Of a DNA stretch of 37,044 bases, positions 17,300-25,087 are shown in pieces (position 1 is the stretch's first letter; the number at the start of each line of letters is the position of its first letter). The translations under genes were made by a program, and so were the position numbers. Below the pieces are notes generated by a model. It did not search any database. It had not been told where the DNA came from and worked only from the letters and a program-made list of their open reading frames with translations. This DNA is from Candidatus Brocadiia bacterium (GTDB lineage: Bacteria > Planctomycetota > Uabimicrobiia > Uabimicrobiales > JABWCH01). The DNA is taken from NCBI GenBank assembly GCA_013359215.1, contig JABWCH010000090.1, forward strand, positions 1-37,044, in the 5' to 3' direction.

Positions 17300-17346
17300 A
17301 TCAATATTTTAATAATTTTTTCAACTAGCACAAGTCGTAAAATATA
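17300..17346. repeat. Intergenic repeat, copy 2 (pair with 101-147)
   Basis: Shares ATCAATAT, AT-rich DNA and ACAAGTCGT with 101-147 in the same order and spacing. Confidence 0.4.
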
Positions 17347-17367
17347 ATAAAAATTTAGGGATAAGCA

Positions 17368-17512
17368 GAGCGTAGTGTAAGCCTTCTGTAAGGAATCAAA
17401 AACAGTACCGCTTGGCAAATCAAAAAAATGGATTCGGCTCTTGGGCCTGGCGTAAAAATAAAAATGGGATACCTGTTTTTTTGATTCCTGAAAGAAGGCT
17501 TACACGAAGCGA
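17368..17512. repeat. Long imperfect inverted repeat; left arm dispersed in the genome
   Basis: The left arm (17368-17411) pairs with the right arm (17470-17512) around about 58 nt. Shared pieces are GTGTAAGCC/GGCTTACAC and GGAATCAAAAACAG with its complement. The left arm recurs, reverse-complemented, at 27140-27183 with one mismatch in 44 nt. The structure resembles a small non-autonomous mobile element or an extended 3'-end hairpin for miaA, whose stop is at 17518. Confidence 0.6.
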
Positions 17513-17517
17513 TCTAT

Positions 17518-18471
17518 TCAGATAGAACCAGCTTGTAGAAACTTGCCTGCTGCTTGAAGTTTTATAAAAGAAAAGTATTTTTCCAGGCATATCTGCACTA
17601 CAGTATCTTTCCCTAGCGTTGCTTGTATCCATTGGATGGGAAACCTGCGTAGCCATGTCATTTGGTGTTTGGCAAAATGGCGAGTGTTGATTTTGATTTG
17701 GTCGGCGAGACCAGGCATTTTGGCTGGATCATGCAGTGCTTCTATTGTTTCTTTGTAGCCTATTGCCTTGGAAGCTGTATGGGAAAGCGGATAAGGAAGT
17801 TGGAGAAGGTTTCTGGTCTCTTCGATTAAGCCTTGGGCCAGCATTCGATCTATTCTTTGCTCTATTCTCTGGTAGAGTACAGGCCGATCCCATTCCATTC
17901 CCAGAAAAAAAGGCATGTAGTCGCCTGGTGGTTTTGTGTTTTCTTTTCTAAGCTGTGTTATGGGAACTCCGCTAGCATAGTATACTTCCAGCGAGCGGAT
18001 GACTCTGCGAGAATCATTAGGGGAAACCTTGGCAGCACTTTCTGGGTCGCATTCACAAAGTTCCTGGTATAGGCTTTGTGGATCTTTTTCCATAAGCTTT
18101 TTTCTTATATCCCAATCGGCTGGAGGGCCTGTAAATATGCCTTCCAGGAGGCTTTTTATATATAGTGTTGTTCCTCCTGTCAGGACTACTTTTTTTCCTC
18201 TTTCGTGAATTTGTAAAATGATGCGATGGGCTTCTTCTACAAAATCGCCAGCACTGTAGGCTTGCCAGGGATCGCGTATGTCTATCAAATGGTGGGGAAT
18301 AAGGCTTCTTTCTTCCAAAGAAGGCTTGGCAGTTCCAATATTCATGCCTTTGTATATTGTCATAGAATCAGCATAGAGTATTTCTGCATCTAAAGCTTTC
18401 GCCAAAGCCAGAGAAAGCTCTGTTTTTCCGCTGGCAGTAGGGCCTGATATAATTAAAAGAGGTATTGCCAT
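17518..18471 (-). CDS. miaA: tRNA dimethylallyltransferase
   Basis: Adds a dimethylallyl group from DMAPP to the N6 of A37 in tRNAs that read UNN codons. It is 317 aa, the normal length. The P-loop GPTASGKT (9-16), DSMTIYKGMNIGTAKPS, the GGTTLYIKSLLEG segment, SRRVIRSLEVYYASG and KHQMTWLRRF are all family hallmarks. The canonical DSRQVY reads DSMTIY here. The ATG at 18471 comes 1 nt after the stop of the RING-like gene, so the two are translationally coupled. It is the last gene of a minus-strand unit that starts with the pseudokinase. Confidence 0.96.
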   Translation of the reverse strand: MAIPLLIISGPTASGKTELSLALAKALDAEILYADSMTIYKGMNIGTAKPSLEERSLIPHHLIDIRDPWQAYSAGDFVEEAHRIILQIHERGKKVVLTGGTTLYIKSLLEGIFTGPPADWDIRKKLMEKDPQSLYQELCECDPESAAKVSPNDSRRVIRSLEVYYASGVPITQLRKENTKPPGDYMPFFLGMEWDRPVLYQRIEQRIDRMLAQGLIEETRNLLQLPYPLSHTASKAIGYKETIEALHDPAKMPGLADQIKINTRHFAKHQMTWLRRFPIQWIQATLGKDTVVQICLEKYFSFIKLQAAGKFLQAGSI

Positions 18472-18472
18472 T

Positions 18473-18940
18473 CTAAACTACTCTTTCCCATGTAACAAAT
18501 TTTCCGCCTTTTCTTTTGGTTATTACAACCTGGAAGTTTTTCCATACCTCTTCCTGTAGTTTTGTTGGCTTTTCTTCTTCTTCGATTGTGTCTTTTTTTT
18601 CTTGCACCACGAAAAAAGGCGGAGCATATAGCTTTTCCTGGTCTTTATAAAACAATTGGTAGAGAAGTCCTTGCCTATAATCGGATTGATAGTTTTCCTG
18701 AGCAAAAATGATAATCTTCTCCACAGGCAAGCCAACAGGATCAATGGCTCTTTTTTTGCTTAAGCATACATAAGAAAGGCATTGCTTTTCCTGCCCAAGG
18801 TTCATCAAGCAAAAGCTGCATATTGTGAAATTGCAGAATTTGCACATTTTCCATTCTTCTCTTATGGCTTCTTCTAAAGTCGAGAGCTTGGAACATCCCA
18901 TACAACGAATAGAGACTTCATCTGTTTTTAGAGTAATCAT
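18473..18940 (-). CDS. Cys-rich (RING/zinc-ribbon-like) protein of unknown function
   Basis: A 155-aa cytoplasmic protein. Eight cysteines lie in the first 60 residues: C13xxC16, C33xxC36, C41xxC44, then C54 and C59. The spacing allows two interleaved zinc sites, as in RING or FYVE-type folds, but I do not recognise the family. The rest is a mixed region (PVEKIIIFAQENYQSDYRQGLLYQLFY) and an acidic then basic tail. The gene lies 12 nt after the pseudokinase stop and 1 nt before miaA, so it is part of that unit. Nothing further can be said about its job. Confidence 0.65.
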   Translation of the reverse strand: MITLKTDEVSIRCMGCSKLSTLEEAIREEWKMCKFCNFTICSFCLMNLGQEKQCLSYVCLSKKRAIDPVGLPVEKIIIFAQENYQSDYRQGLLYQLFYKDQEKLYAPPFFVVQEKKDTIEEEEKPTKLQEEVWKNFQVVITKRKGGKFVTWERVV

Positions 18941-18952
18941 GCATTTTTTCTT

Positions 18953-21071
18953 TCACGCTATCAATTGCTTGAGATCTGTAATCATTTCTTGCGCAGAAGA
19001 ATACCGATCTTTAGGATTTTTTTCTATTGCCTTCATGACGATATAGCTCAGCCCTACAGAAATCATGGGATCAAGCTCTGCTGGAGCAGTAGGCTTTGTG
19101 TGTAAAATTTCTTCGACTACGTAAGGCCCATCTTCATAAGGGAAGCGAAAACAAAGCATCCAATACATAACCATGCCTAAAGAATATATATCTGTGCGCT
19201 TATCAATGCTAAGATTCTCGTCTTCTGATCTCCCTTGCCACACTTTACACTGTTCAGGACTCATAAAAATATAAGGAAGCTTTTCTTGTTCTTTTTGTAA
19301 AATTGCTCTTTTTTTGTGTAAAGTTGTCAGGCCAGCATCCAGCAAGAAAGGTTTTTTGCCAACAAGCAAAATGTTTTCAATGTTCAGATATTCATGGACT
19401 ATTTTTTGCGCATGGATGTAAGATAGTGCATACAGAATTTCTAAAGCGATTTGTACAAGAATTTCTTCTGTGACTTCCATCTGCGGCCAGATTCTTTCAA
19501 GTTCTTTAGCTTCCTGTGAATTGTAATCCATCAAATAACCCGTTTGTCCTTGCTGTATATGCATGCCATAGAGCTTGACCAAATTTTCTTGATTCCATTC
19601 CTGAACCACAGAAACCTGGGAACTTAGCTCTTCCAGATCTTGCACATCCCAAACTTCCTTATCCATGAGGCGAATCGCGATTTTTTTATCCTTCATAATG
19701 GCTTCATATAAAGAATCGCCATAGCCTTCTCTTAAAAGCTTTGTTATCTTTATGTCTTTTTCGCTGAATGCTGAAAGGATTTTCAATTTATTGGGATTTT
19801 TTAGAGATTCTAAAGCCCATGATTTAAGCTCTTGGTCTTCTTCGGAAGAAAGATAGTCTGCCTGCTGTTGCATTTTCTTTTCTTTTTTTAGCTTAGGCTG
19901 AATTTCGATATTTTCTGATCCCTCAGCCCCAGATCCGCTTGCTGCCCATTCTTCTAAAGAGCCTTCATCTAAAGGGGAAACAACTTCTTCTTCAATGAGT
20001 TCGCCTTCTTCCTCTTCCTCTGTCTCGTCGTCCAGATCCAGCATAAGCGTGAGTTCTCCAGAGTCTTTCTTTTCTATTTTAGGAGGTGGGCTGGTAACTA
20101 CGGATTTCTTTATTACAGGCTTTACAATTTTGATTTCTTCTTTTTTTGCTTCTTTTGATTTCTCTTGTTCTTTCGGCTGCAGGCCACTTTCCACAACCTT
20201 TTTAGCCAAAGGCTTTACTGGCTTTATATCTTCTTCGTCCTCTTCTTCCAAACCTAGCATAAGGGTAAGCTCAGGAGATTCCTGGGCAGGCTTTTTTTTA
20301 GGCTCTATTGTTTTAGAGAAAGAAATTTTGGGTAAAGGGATTTCTTCTTTTTTGGAAACAATTGTTTCTGGCTCGATGGTAATGCCCTGGTCTTGAGGCT
20401 CGATGGTAATGCCCTGGTCTTGAGGCTCGATGGTAATGCCCTGGTCTTGAGGCTCGATGGTAATGCCCAATGCCCTGGTCTTGAGGCTCGATGGTAATGC
20501 CTTGATCTTGAGGTTCAATGGTAATGCCTTGATCTTGAGGCTCGATGGTAATGCCCTGGTCTTGAGGCTCTACCTCGATAGAATGAGTTTTCGGGGTTAG
20601 TGTACTTTTTTCCTGTGCTGCTACCTCTTGTTCTTTCTTTTCCTGGAATTTTTTAGAATACATAAGCCCAGAAATAAACTTTTGAGTATCTAAAGTAGGC
20701 TCTTTTTTAATAAAAGAAGAAATGTCCTGGATTTCTTGTGCAGGCTTCGATTTTGTTTGGCCTGGAGAAGGTACAATGACAACCATAGAGCATTTTTTGC
20801 ATTTAAATTTTTTCCCAACATCCTCTTCCTCTATTCTATACATGGTTTTGCATTTACTGCAATGCAAAACTCTCTTTTTCGGGCCTTGTATGCGATTTGC
20901 TTCTTCTACAGAAAGAATCCCCTCTTCTATTAAAAGGTTTTCCAGGGATATATTTTTCCCTTTTTTTGCCATTTCATCTACAATATCCAGGTTATTCTGT
21001 ACCTCTGATCTTGATAGCACTTGCTTTACGATTAAAAGCTTTGCAAATTCCATATCTTTTTTGGTAGGCAC
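18953..21071 (-). pseudogene. Zinc-ribbon / 9-aa repeat / pseudokinase protein, frameshifted in the repeat tract
   Basis: One gene now split by a 7-nt duplication at 20462-20475; removing it gives one 703-aa frame. Start: GTG at 21071 with GGGAG 8 nt upstream (a TTG at 21095 lacks one). Restored protein: Cys-pair zinc ribbon (C71, C74, C91, C94), seven EPQDQGITI repeats (168-230), an acidic/Pro-Lys linker with two ELTLML motifs, then a Ser/Thr-kinase fold from about residue 445. Catalysis looks lost: VAIK Lys is R465 (IAIRL); HRDLKPEN reads HEYLNIEN (H557-E558-Y559), removing the catalytic Asp; DFG is DAG (576-578). The Gly loop (EGYGDSLYEA) and SPEQ are recognisable. Downstream gene order suggests a unit with the RING-like gene and miaA. 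Whether the break is real, phase-variable or a sequencing error is open. Confidence 0.8.
20371..20566 (-). repeat. 27-bp tandem repeat tract, seven units, one with a 7-bp insertion
   Basis: Seven units of 27 bp encode EPQDQGITI on the minus strand. Units at 20371, 20398, 20425 and 20540 are identical. The unit at 20452-20485 has an extra AATGCCC, a direct duplication (20462-20468 and 20469-20475), shifting the frame by +1. Two units (20486, 20513) carry only synonymous changes. Near-identity of units points to recent expansion. Confidence 0.95.
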
Positions 21072-21107
21072 AATTTCGTCTCCCAAAATATACAAAATTG
21101 AAAAGAT

Positions 21108-21141
21108 TTGGGGAAAACCTAAAGGCTTTCCCCAATTTTTT
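21108..21141. terminator. Candidate terminator between the glyA-gcvT fusion and the pseudokinase gene
   Basis: A 13-bp stem (21108-21120 with 21123-21135, TTGGGGAAA paired with TTTCCCCAA and one A-C mismatch near the tip). The plus strand continues TTTTTT; the minus strand continues ATCTTTTCAATTTT. It could end the minus-strand fusion transcript just before the pseudokinase start. Confidence 0.65.
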
Positions 21142-21217
21142 ATACAAAAATTTTACAACAGTCTATTCAGGCACTTGGAAAAAACAACTTCCTAGCTTGC
21201 CCATTTTTCCAATCGCC

Positions 21218-24200
21218 TTAGCAAAGGCATTTTCTCATAGGGAATCGGGAAATAATGGTAGCACTTTCGTGCATAGGGAATGAATCGCCTTGCTGTAGAT
21301 CATTAATGATTTTATGTTTAGCCTTTTGTCCTGGATTTACGATAAAAATACCCAATTTGTTTCCAACCTGGGCATACCGTTTATCGATGTAAGCCATGCC
21401 AACCTGAATATTGCCAACAAAGGCACAGCTTGTTACGCTGCCAATGAACTGTCCGCGTTTGTTCAGGACAATAGCACCTGGTCTTACAGCGCGGATTCCT
21501 GTTTCTTCCAAGGAAAAACGGACTATGGTATTTTTGCTGCTTTCGTCTTTCTGTAGCAAAGCCTGCTTGCCAATAAAGAAAGGCTTGTGGTATTTAACGA
21601 ACGAGCCATATCCAGCTTCTTTAGGTGTAATGTCCCATTCGCCTGCAAGTTCATGTCCATAAAGAGGGAATCCTGCTTCTGTTCTTGTGGAATCTCTCGC
21701 GCCTAAACCAGTGGGAGCAATGCCATGCTTTTTGCCTTTTTCTAAAAGCAGATTCCACAAACAAGGAGCATCCTGAGGATGGAGGTATAATTCGAATCCC
21801 CATTCTTCTCCTGTATAGCCCGAACGAGATACAATTACATCCATACCTTGTATCTTGATTTCGATAAAGGTCGCTTTCTGCATTTTATGTAACTGTGCTT
21901 GCTTTCTGGTGTTTTCATCCAGGAGTTCGTTCAAGATTTGTAAAGATTTTGGGCCTTGCAATGCTATGTCAACTTTGCAGTCTTTGCCAAATTGTACATC
22001 TTTTAAGTCCCTTAAAGCAGGCTTTACATCGCATTCCAGATATGGGTATTCTTTGGAAATGATTGCTTCTCTGTTTAGCACAGCCTTTAGCCAATTGTAG
22101 TCTTTTTCAGCATTAGAGGCATTGATGACAACCATGAACCGATCCAGGGCACGGCAATAAATCATAATATCATCGATTACTTTGCCGCTAGGATCAAGCA
22201 AATAAGAATACTGGGATTGACCAGGGCGCATTCTGGTTACATAGTTTGTACTAACAAGATCCAGAAAACGGCTTGACCCTTCTCCTGAGAACTCAATAAC
22301 TCCCATGTGAGAAACATCGAAAAGACCTGCTGTTTCGCGGACAGCCTTATGCTCATCCAAGATAGAAGTATAAAGAATGGGCATCATCCATCCAGCAAAG
22401 GGAACTAAGGCTCGGCTTGTCAATTTTTTATGCTCTTCGCTAAGGCATGTTTTTCTAGGTTCGCCATCGTAAAGCTTAAGATCGTGTTCTTTTTTGCTGC
22501 CTCTGATAGAAGCCAGAGGCATGAGTGCCTTTTGTCCTATAAAATAAGGCTTTTGGAAATCAAAAAATCCTGGGAATTTCTGCAAAAGTTCTTGAGCAGA
22601 AATTGCATCAAAACAAAGCCCAGCTTCTTTTCTGAGTCGATCATATAGAGCATAGCCGCTTTCTACAAGCGTATTCTCTGAAAGCTTTTTCAGGCTTTCC
22701 ACAAGAGTACGGATGTCTTTTTGTCTTGTGTAGATTTCATAAATGCACTGGTTTTGGGCAAAGGATGTTTTAGCGATTGTGGCTTTTACGTCCCCCAGGC
22801 TTATTGGCTTCAAAGTAAAGCAAGGCATATTGGATAGTCCTGATTCTACTTTGTCCAGAATAGCGGAAACTTTTGTGCCTGTTAGAGTAAGAACAGTCAA
22901 TCCTTCCAAGCTTTCAAAAAGATCTTCTACAACAACAGGGCCATCGATTTTATTATAAATGCAGGATTCATCAAAAGTAATAAATCCATCGGAAAGGTCT
23001 CTCAACCAGGTTTTAACGCTTTCTCTGCTTTCAGGAGGCGTTACCATCCAAAGACGATAGAAACCTTCCTGGGTTTTGGGTAAAGAGAAAAGATGGACAT
23101 CGGCAAGCGGCTTTGCCTTTTCGTCCAATAAGAATGTCCTTATTCCTTGGTTTGTTTTGAGATTTTCCAGATTGCCTGATACGACTTGGGAAACAAAAGA
23201 CTGCGCTCTTTCCCCTACAATTTCCAAAAGGCCATTTTCGCAAGTATGCAACAAAGCAGCAGGAGATTGAAATTCTTGCTCTTTGCCAAAATCCAAAACC
23301 AATTCAATACCATTACGAACAATGGTATTCCCTTTTTGCTCGCTGCGGCGAGTAAAGGAAGATTTAGGATGATAATAATGGGGATACAGAGGTGTTTCAG
23401 GATAGTATTCTTTTTTCAGCAAGCTCTCTACATCAGAACGAGTTTGGGCAACAATATCATTATGGATTTTTCCTCTGCCATGCTCACCTGATGCGGTTTC
23501 CACAGAGAAAGTCTTAATATTGCTCAAAACGCGAACAATCATTTCTGCGATTTTGTCCATCTCGGCAGTCCCCATGCCAAGCTGGCTTAACCAGGTTGTG
23601 CCTAAGCGAATTGCACTAGAATCGCCAGAAGTAATGTCTCCAGGTATTGTGTTTTTATTGCATGTGATCCCGCAAAGATCCAATATATGAGCGGCAATAT
23701 CGCCTTTGAGTGCGTAGCCAGCCAGATTAGGAATAGTTCTAAGGTTTACAAGGCACAGATGGGTGCTTGTTCCATTGTATGCTATTTCCAGCCCTCTTTT
23801 CTGTATGCCTTCTGCCAGGGCAGCAGCGTTTTCAACAACTCGTTTCATTAGATTGCGGAATTCCTGGGATGCTGCGATTTTAAAAGCAACTGCAAGAGCA
23901 GCTATGGTATTGATGTGTGGGCCGCCTTGTTCGCCTGGGAAAACAGCATTGTCGATCTTTCTGGCAATCTCTTCGTCTGTGCTAATGATGATAGCACCTC
24001 TTGGGCCACAGAGGGTTTTGTGGGTTGTCATGGCAACGGCATGTGCATAGCCAACAGGGTTAGAGAAAAGTCCAGCAGCGACTAAACCTGATGGATGGGC
24101 AATATCAGCAAACAAGAATGCCTTTACTTCATCAGCAATTTCTCTTAGCAATTGCCAGTTGATGTCCCAGGGATAAGCACTTGCTCCAGCAATGATCATC

Positions 24201-24823
24201 TTGGGTTTATGCTCTTTTGCCAGAGTGCGAATTGCATCATAGTTCATTTTTCCTGTTTTTGGGTCGATTTCGTAAGAAACTATATTGTATAGTTTTCCAG
24301 AACGATTGAACTTGCTTCCATGAGTGAGATGTCCACCATGAGGCAATGCCAGTCCCATAACCGTATCTCCTGGCTTGACAAGAGCCTGGTAGACGGCATT
24401 GTTTGCTGCTGCCCCAGAAAGAGCCTGGACATTGACAAAAAGATCCTGTGCGCCAAGATTCAAAGCCTGGTTGGCAAAGAGATGAGCAGCTCTCTGTTGC
24501 GCTAAAGCCTCAATAAAATTGACATAGTCGCAACCTTTATAATGCCTTCTATCACCATAGCGTCTATGGAACGACATAAACCTGGAATGGTTGGAAAGAT
24601 TTTCTTTTTCATACTGGCTCATGCGCAAAGAAGGATAGCCTTCTGCATATATATTAGAAAAAACACATGCCTGAGCTTCGAGAACAGGCTGTGGACAAAT
24701 GCTTTCCGAAGCGATCATGATGAGCTTTCGCTCTTGCCTTCTTTTTTCCATTTCAATCAGGCGAAAGGTTTCCTGATCCAAATCAGAAAGTCGATTCGCC
24801 AAAAAACTCAAAGAAGATTCCAT
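21218..24823 (-). CDS. Fusion: serine hydroxymethyltransferase, degenerate GcvT-like domain, aminomethyltransferase
   Basis: A 1201-aa protein joining two one-carbon enzymes. Residues 1-475 are SHMT: IMIASESICPQPVLEAQ, SNIYAEGYP, a 25-residue insert seen in long SHMTs, and the PLP lysine K269 in MTTHKTLCGPRG. Residues 795-1185 are GcvT: FAGWMMPILY, GLFDVSHMG, the D884-D885 pair in VIDDIMIY, the folate-site GYTGEEWGFE and GARDSTRTEAG. Between them, 495-790 aligns along the GcvT fold (GLLEIVGERAQSFVSQVVSG, RKEAGLCFDA, KPYFIGQKALM) but lacks GYTGE and reads AD instead of DD, so it is probably non-catalytic. SHMT makes glycine and methylene-THF from serine; GcvT makes methylene-THF during glycine cleavage, with no GcvH or GcvP nearby. 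Start: the ATG at 24823 with GAGAGGAA upstream; a frame open to 24895 runs through the promoter. Confidence 0.92.
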   Translation of the reverse strand: MESSLSFLANRLSDLDQETFRLIEMEKRRQERKLIMIASESICPQPVLEAQACVFSNIYAEGYPSLRMSQYEKENLSNHSRFMSFHRRYGDRRHYKGCDYVNFIEALAQQRAAHLFANQALNLGAQDLFVNVQALSGAAANNAVYQALVKPGDTVMGLALPHGGHLTHGSKFNRSGKLYNIVSYEIDPKTGKMNYDAIRTLAKEHKPKMIIAGASAYPWDINWQLLREIADEVKAFLFADIAHPSGLVAAGLFSNPVGYAHAVAMTTHKTLCGPRGAIIISTDEEIARKIDNAVFPGEQGGPHINTIAALAVAFKIAASQEFRNLMKRVVENAAALAEGIQKRGLEIAYNGTSTHLCLVNLRTIPNLAGYALKGDIAAHILDLCGITCNKNTIPGDITSGDSSAIRLGTTWLSQLGMGTAEMDKIAEMIVRVLSNIKTFSVETASGEHGRGKIHNDIVAQTRSDVESLLKKEYYPETPLYPHYYHPKSSFTRRSEQKGNTIVRNGIELVLDFGKEQEFQSPAALLHTCENGLLEIVGERAQSFVSQVVSGNLENLKTNQGIRTFLLDEKAKPLADVHLFSLPKTQEGFYRLWMVTPPESRESVKTWLRDLSDGFITFDESCIYNKIDGPVVVEDLFESLEGLTVLTLTGTKVSAILDKVESGLSNMPCFTLKPISLGDVKATIAKTSFAQNQCIYEIYTRQKDIRTLVESLKKLSENTLVESGYALYDRLRKEAGLCFDAISAQELLQKFPGFFDFQKPYFIGQKALMPLASIRGSKKEHDLKLYDGEPRKTCLSEEHKKLTSRALVPFAGWMMPILYTSILDEHKAVRETAGLFDVSHMGVIEFSGEGSSRFLDLVSTNYVTRMRPGQSQYSYLLDPSGKVIDDIMIYCRALDRFMVVINASNAEKDYNWLKAVLNREAIISKEYPYLECDVKPALRDLKDVQFGKDCKVDIALQGPKSLQILNELLDENTRKQAQLHKMQKATFIEIKIQGMDVIVSRSGYTGEEWGFELYLHPQDAPCLWNLLLEKGKKHGIAPTGLGARDSTRTEAGFPLYGHELAGEWDITPKEAGYGSFVKYHKPFFIGKQALLQKDESSKNTIVRFSLEETGIRAVRPGAIVLNKRGQFIGSVTSCAFVGNIQVGMAYIDKRYAQVGNKLGIFIVNPGQKAKHKIINDLQQGDSFPMHESATIISRFPMRKCLC

Positions 24824-24850
24824 TCTAATTCCTCTCAAAAAACAATAAAC

Positions 24851-24900
24851 AATGCTTGATATTGCTATTGTATACTCAGAGGCTTGGTGTGTCAAGCATT
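24851..24900 (-). promoter_or_regulatory. Promoter of the SHMT-GcvT fusion, bracketed by an inverted repeat
   Basis: On the minus strand a perfect TTGACA (24895-24890), a 17-nt spacer and TACAAT (24872-24867) give a strong sigma70-type promoter, with transcription expected near 24860. The 9-bp arms AATGCTTGA (24851-24859) and TCAAGCATT (24892-24900) form a perfect inverted repeat. One arm overlaps the -35 box and the other lies at about +1, a layout that suits a repressor or looping operator. Confidence 0.7.
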
Positions 24901-24986
24901 AACTTGCTTTATATATCTGGACTAACATTGTTATTGCATGACTAATAGAATTTCCATAAAGCGCAAAAGAGAATCCTTAATTTTGC

Positions 24987-25015
24987 TTGTCTGCTTTTAT
25001 CGATTTTGTTATAAT
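24987..25015 (+). promoter_or_regulatory. Candidate promoter for the choice-of-anchor PEP-CTERM gene
   Basis: TTGTCT (24987-24992), a 17-nt spacer and a perfect TATAAT (25010-25015), 73 nt before the gene. The leader is about 65 nt. Confidence 0.55.
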
Positions 25016-25087
25016 GAATTATGGGTGTCATAATTTCCTGTTGTTTTTTACTATAACTTTTTCCTGTTTATTTTTGGAGAAATCGTT

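Larger units (their letters stand above)
17082..17517. other. 436-nt intergenic region between convergent genes, repeat-filled
   Basis: Holds a CACGAA-type repeat (17118-17172), a GC-richer stretch with GGGGTGTTGCC and CCTACGGGGTAAAG (about 17229-17275), the repeat at 17300-17346 and a long inverted repeat (17368-17512). No convincing gene. Confidence 0.6.

Noticed and set aside
17420..17656. 78-aa frame at the 3' end of miaA
   Set aside because: Overlaps the miaA C-terminus in another frame and an inverted repeat; no ribosome site or family features.
20313..20518. A separate gene starting at 20518 for the C-terminal kinase half
   Set aside because: The start is a TTG inside the repeat tract with no ribosome site, and its first residues come from repeats read out of frame. 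Better explained as the downstream part of one frameshifted gene.
20371..20566. CRISPR-like array
   Set aside because: Adjacent units without spacers, and they code for protein in frame.
24824..24895. 24-residue N-terminal extension of the SHMT fusion
   Set aside because: This stretch contains the -35 and -10 boxes; the ATG at 24823 has GAGAGGAA upstream.
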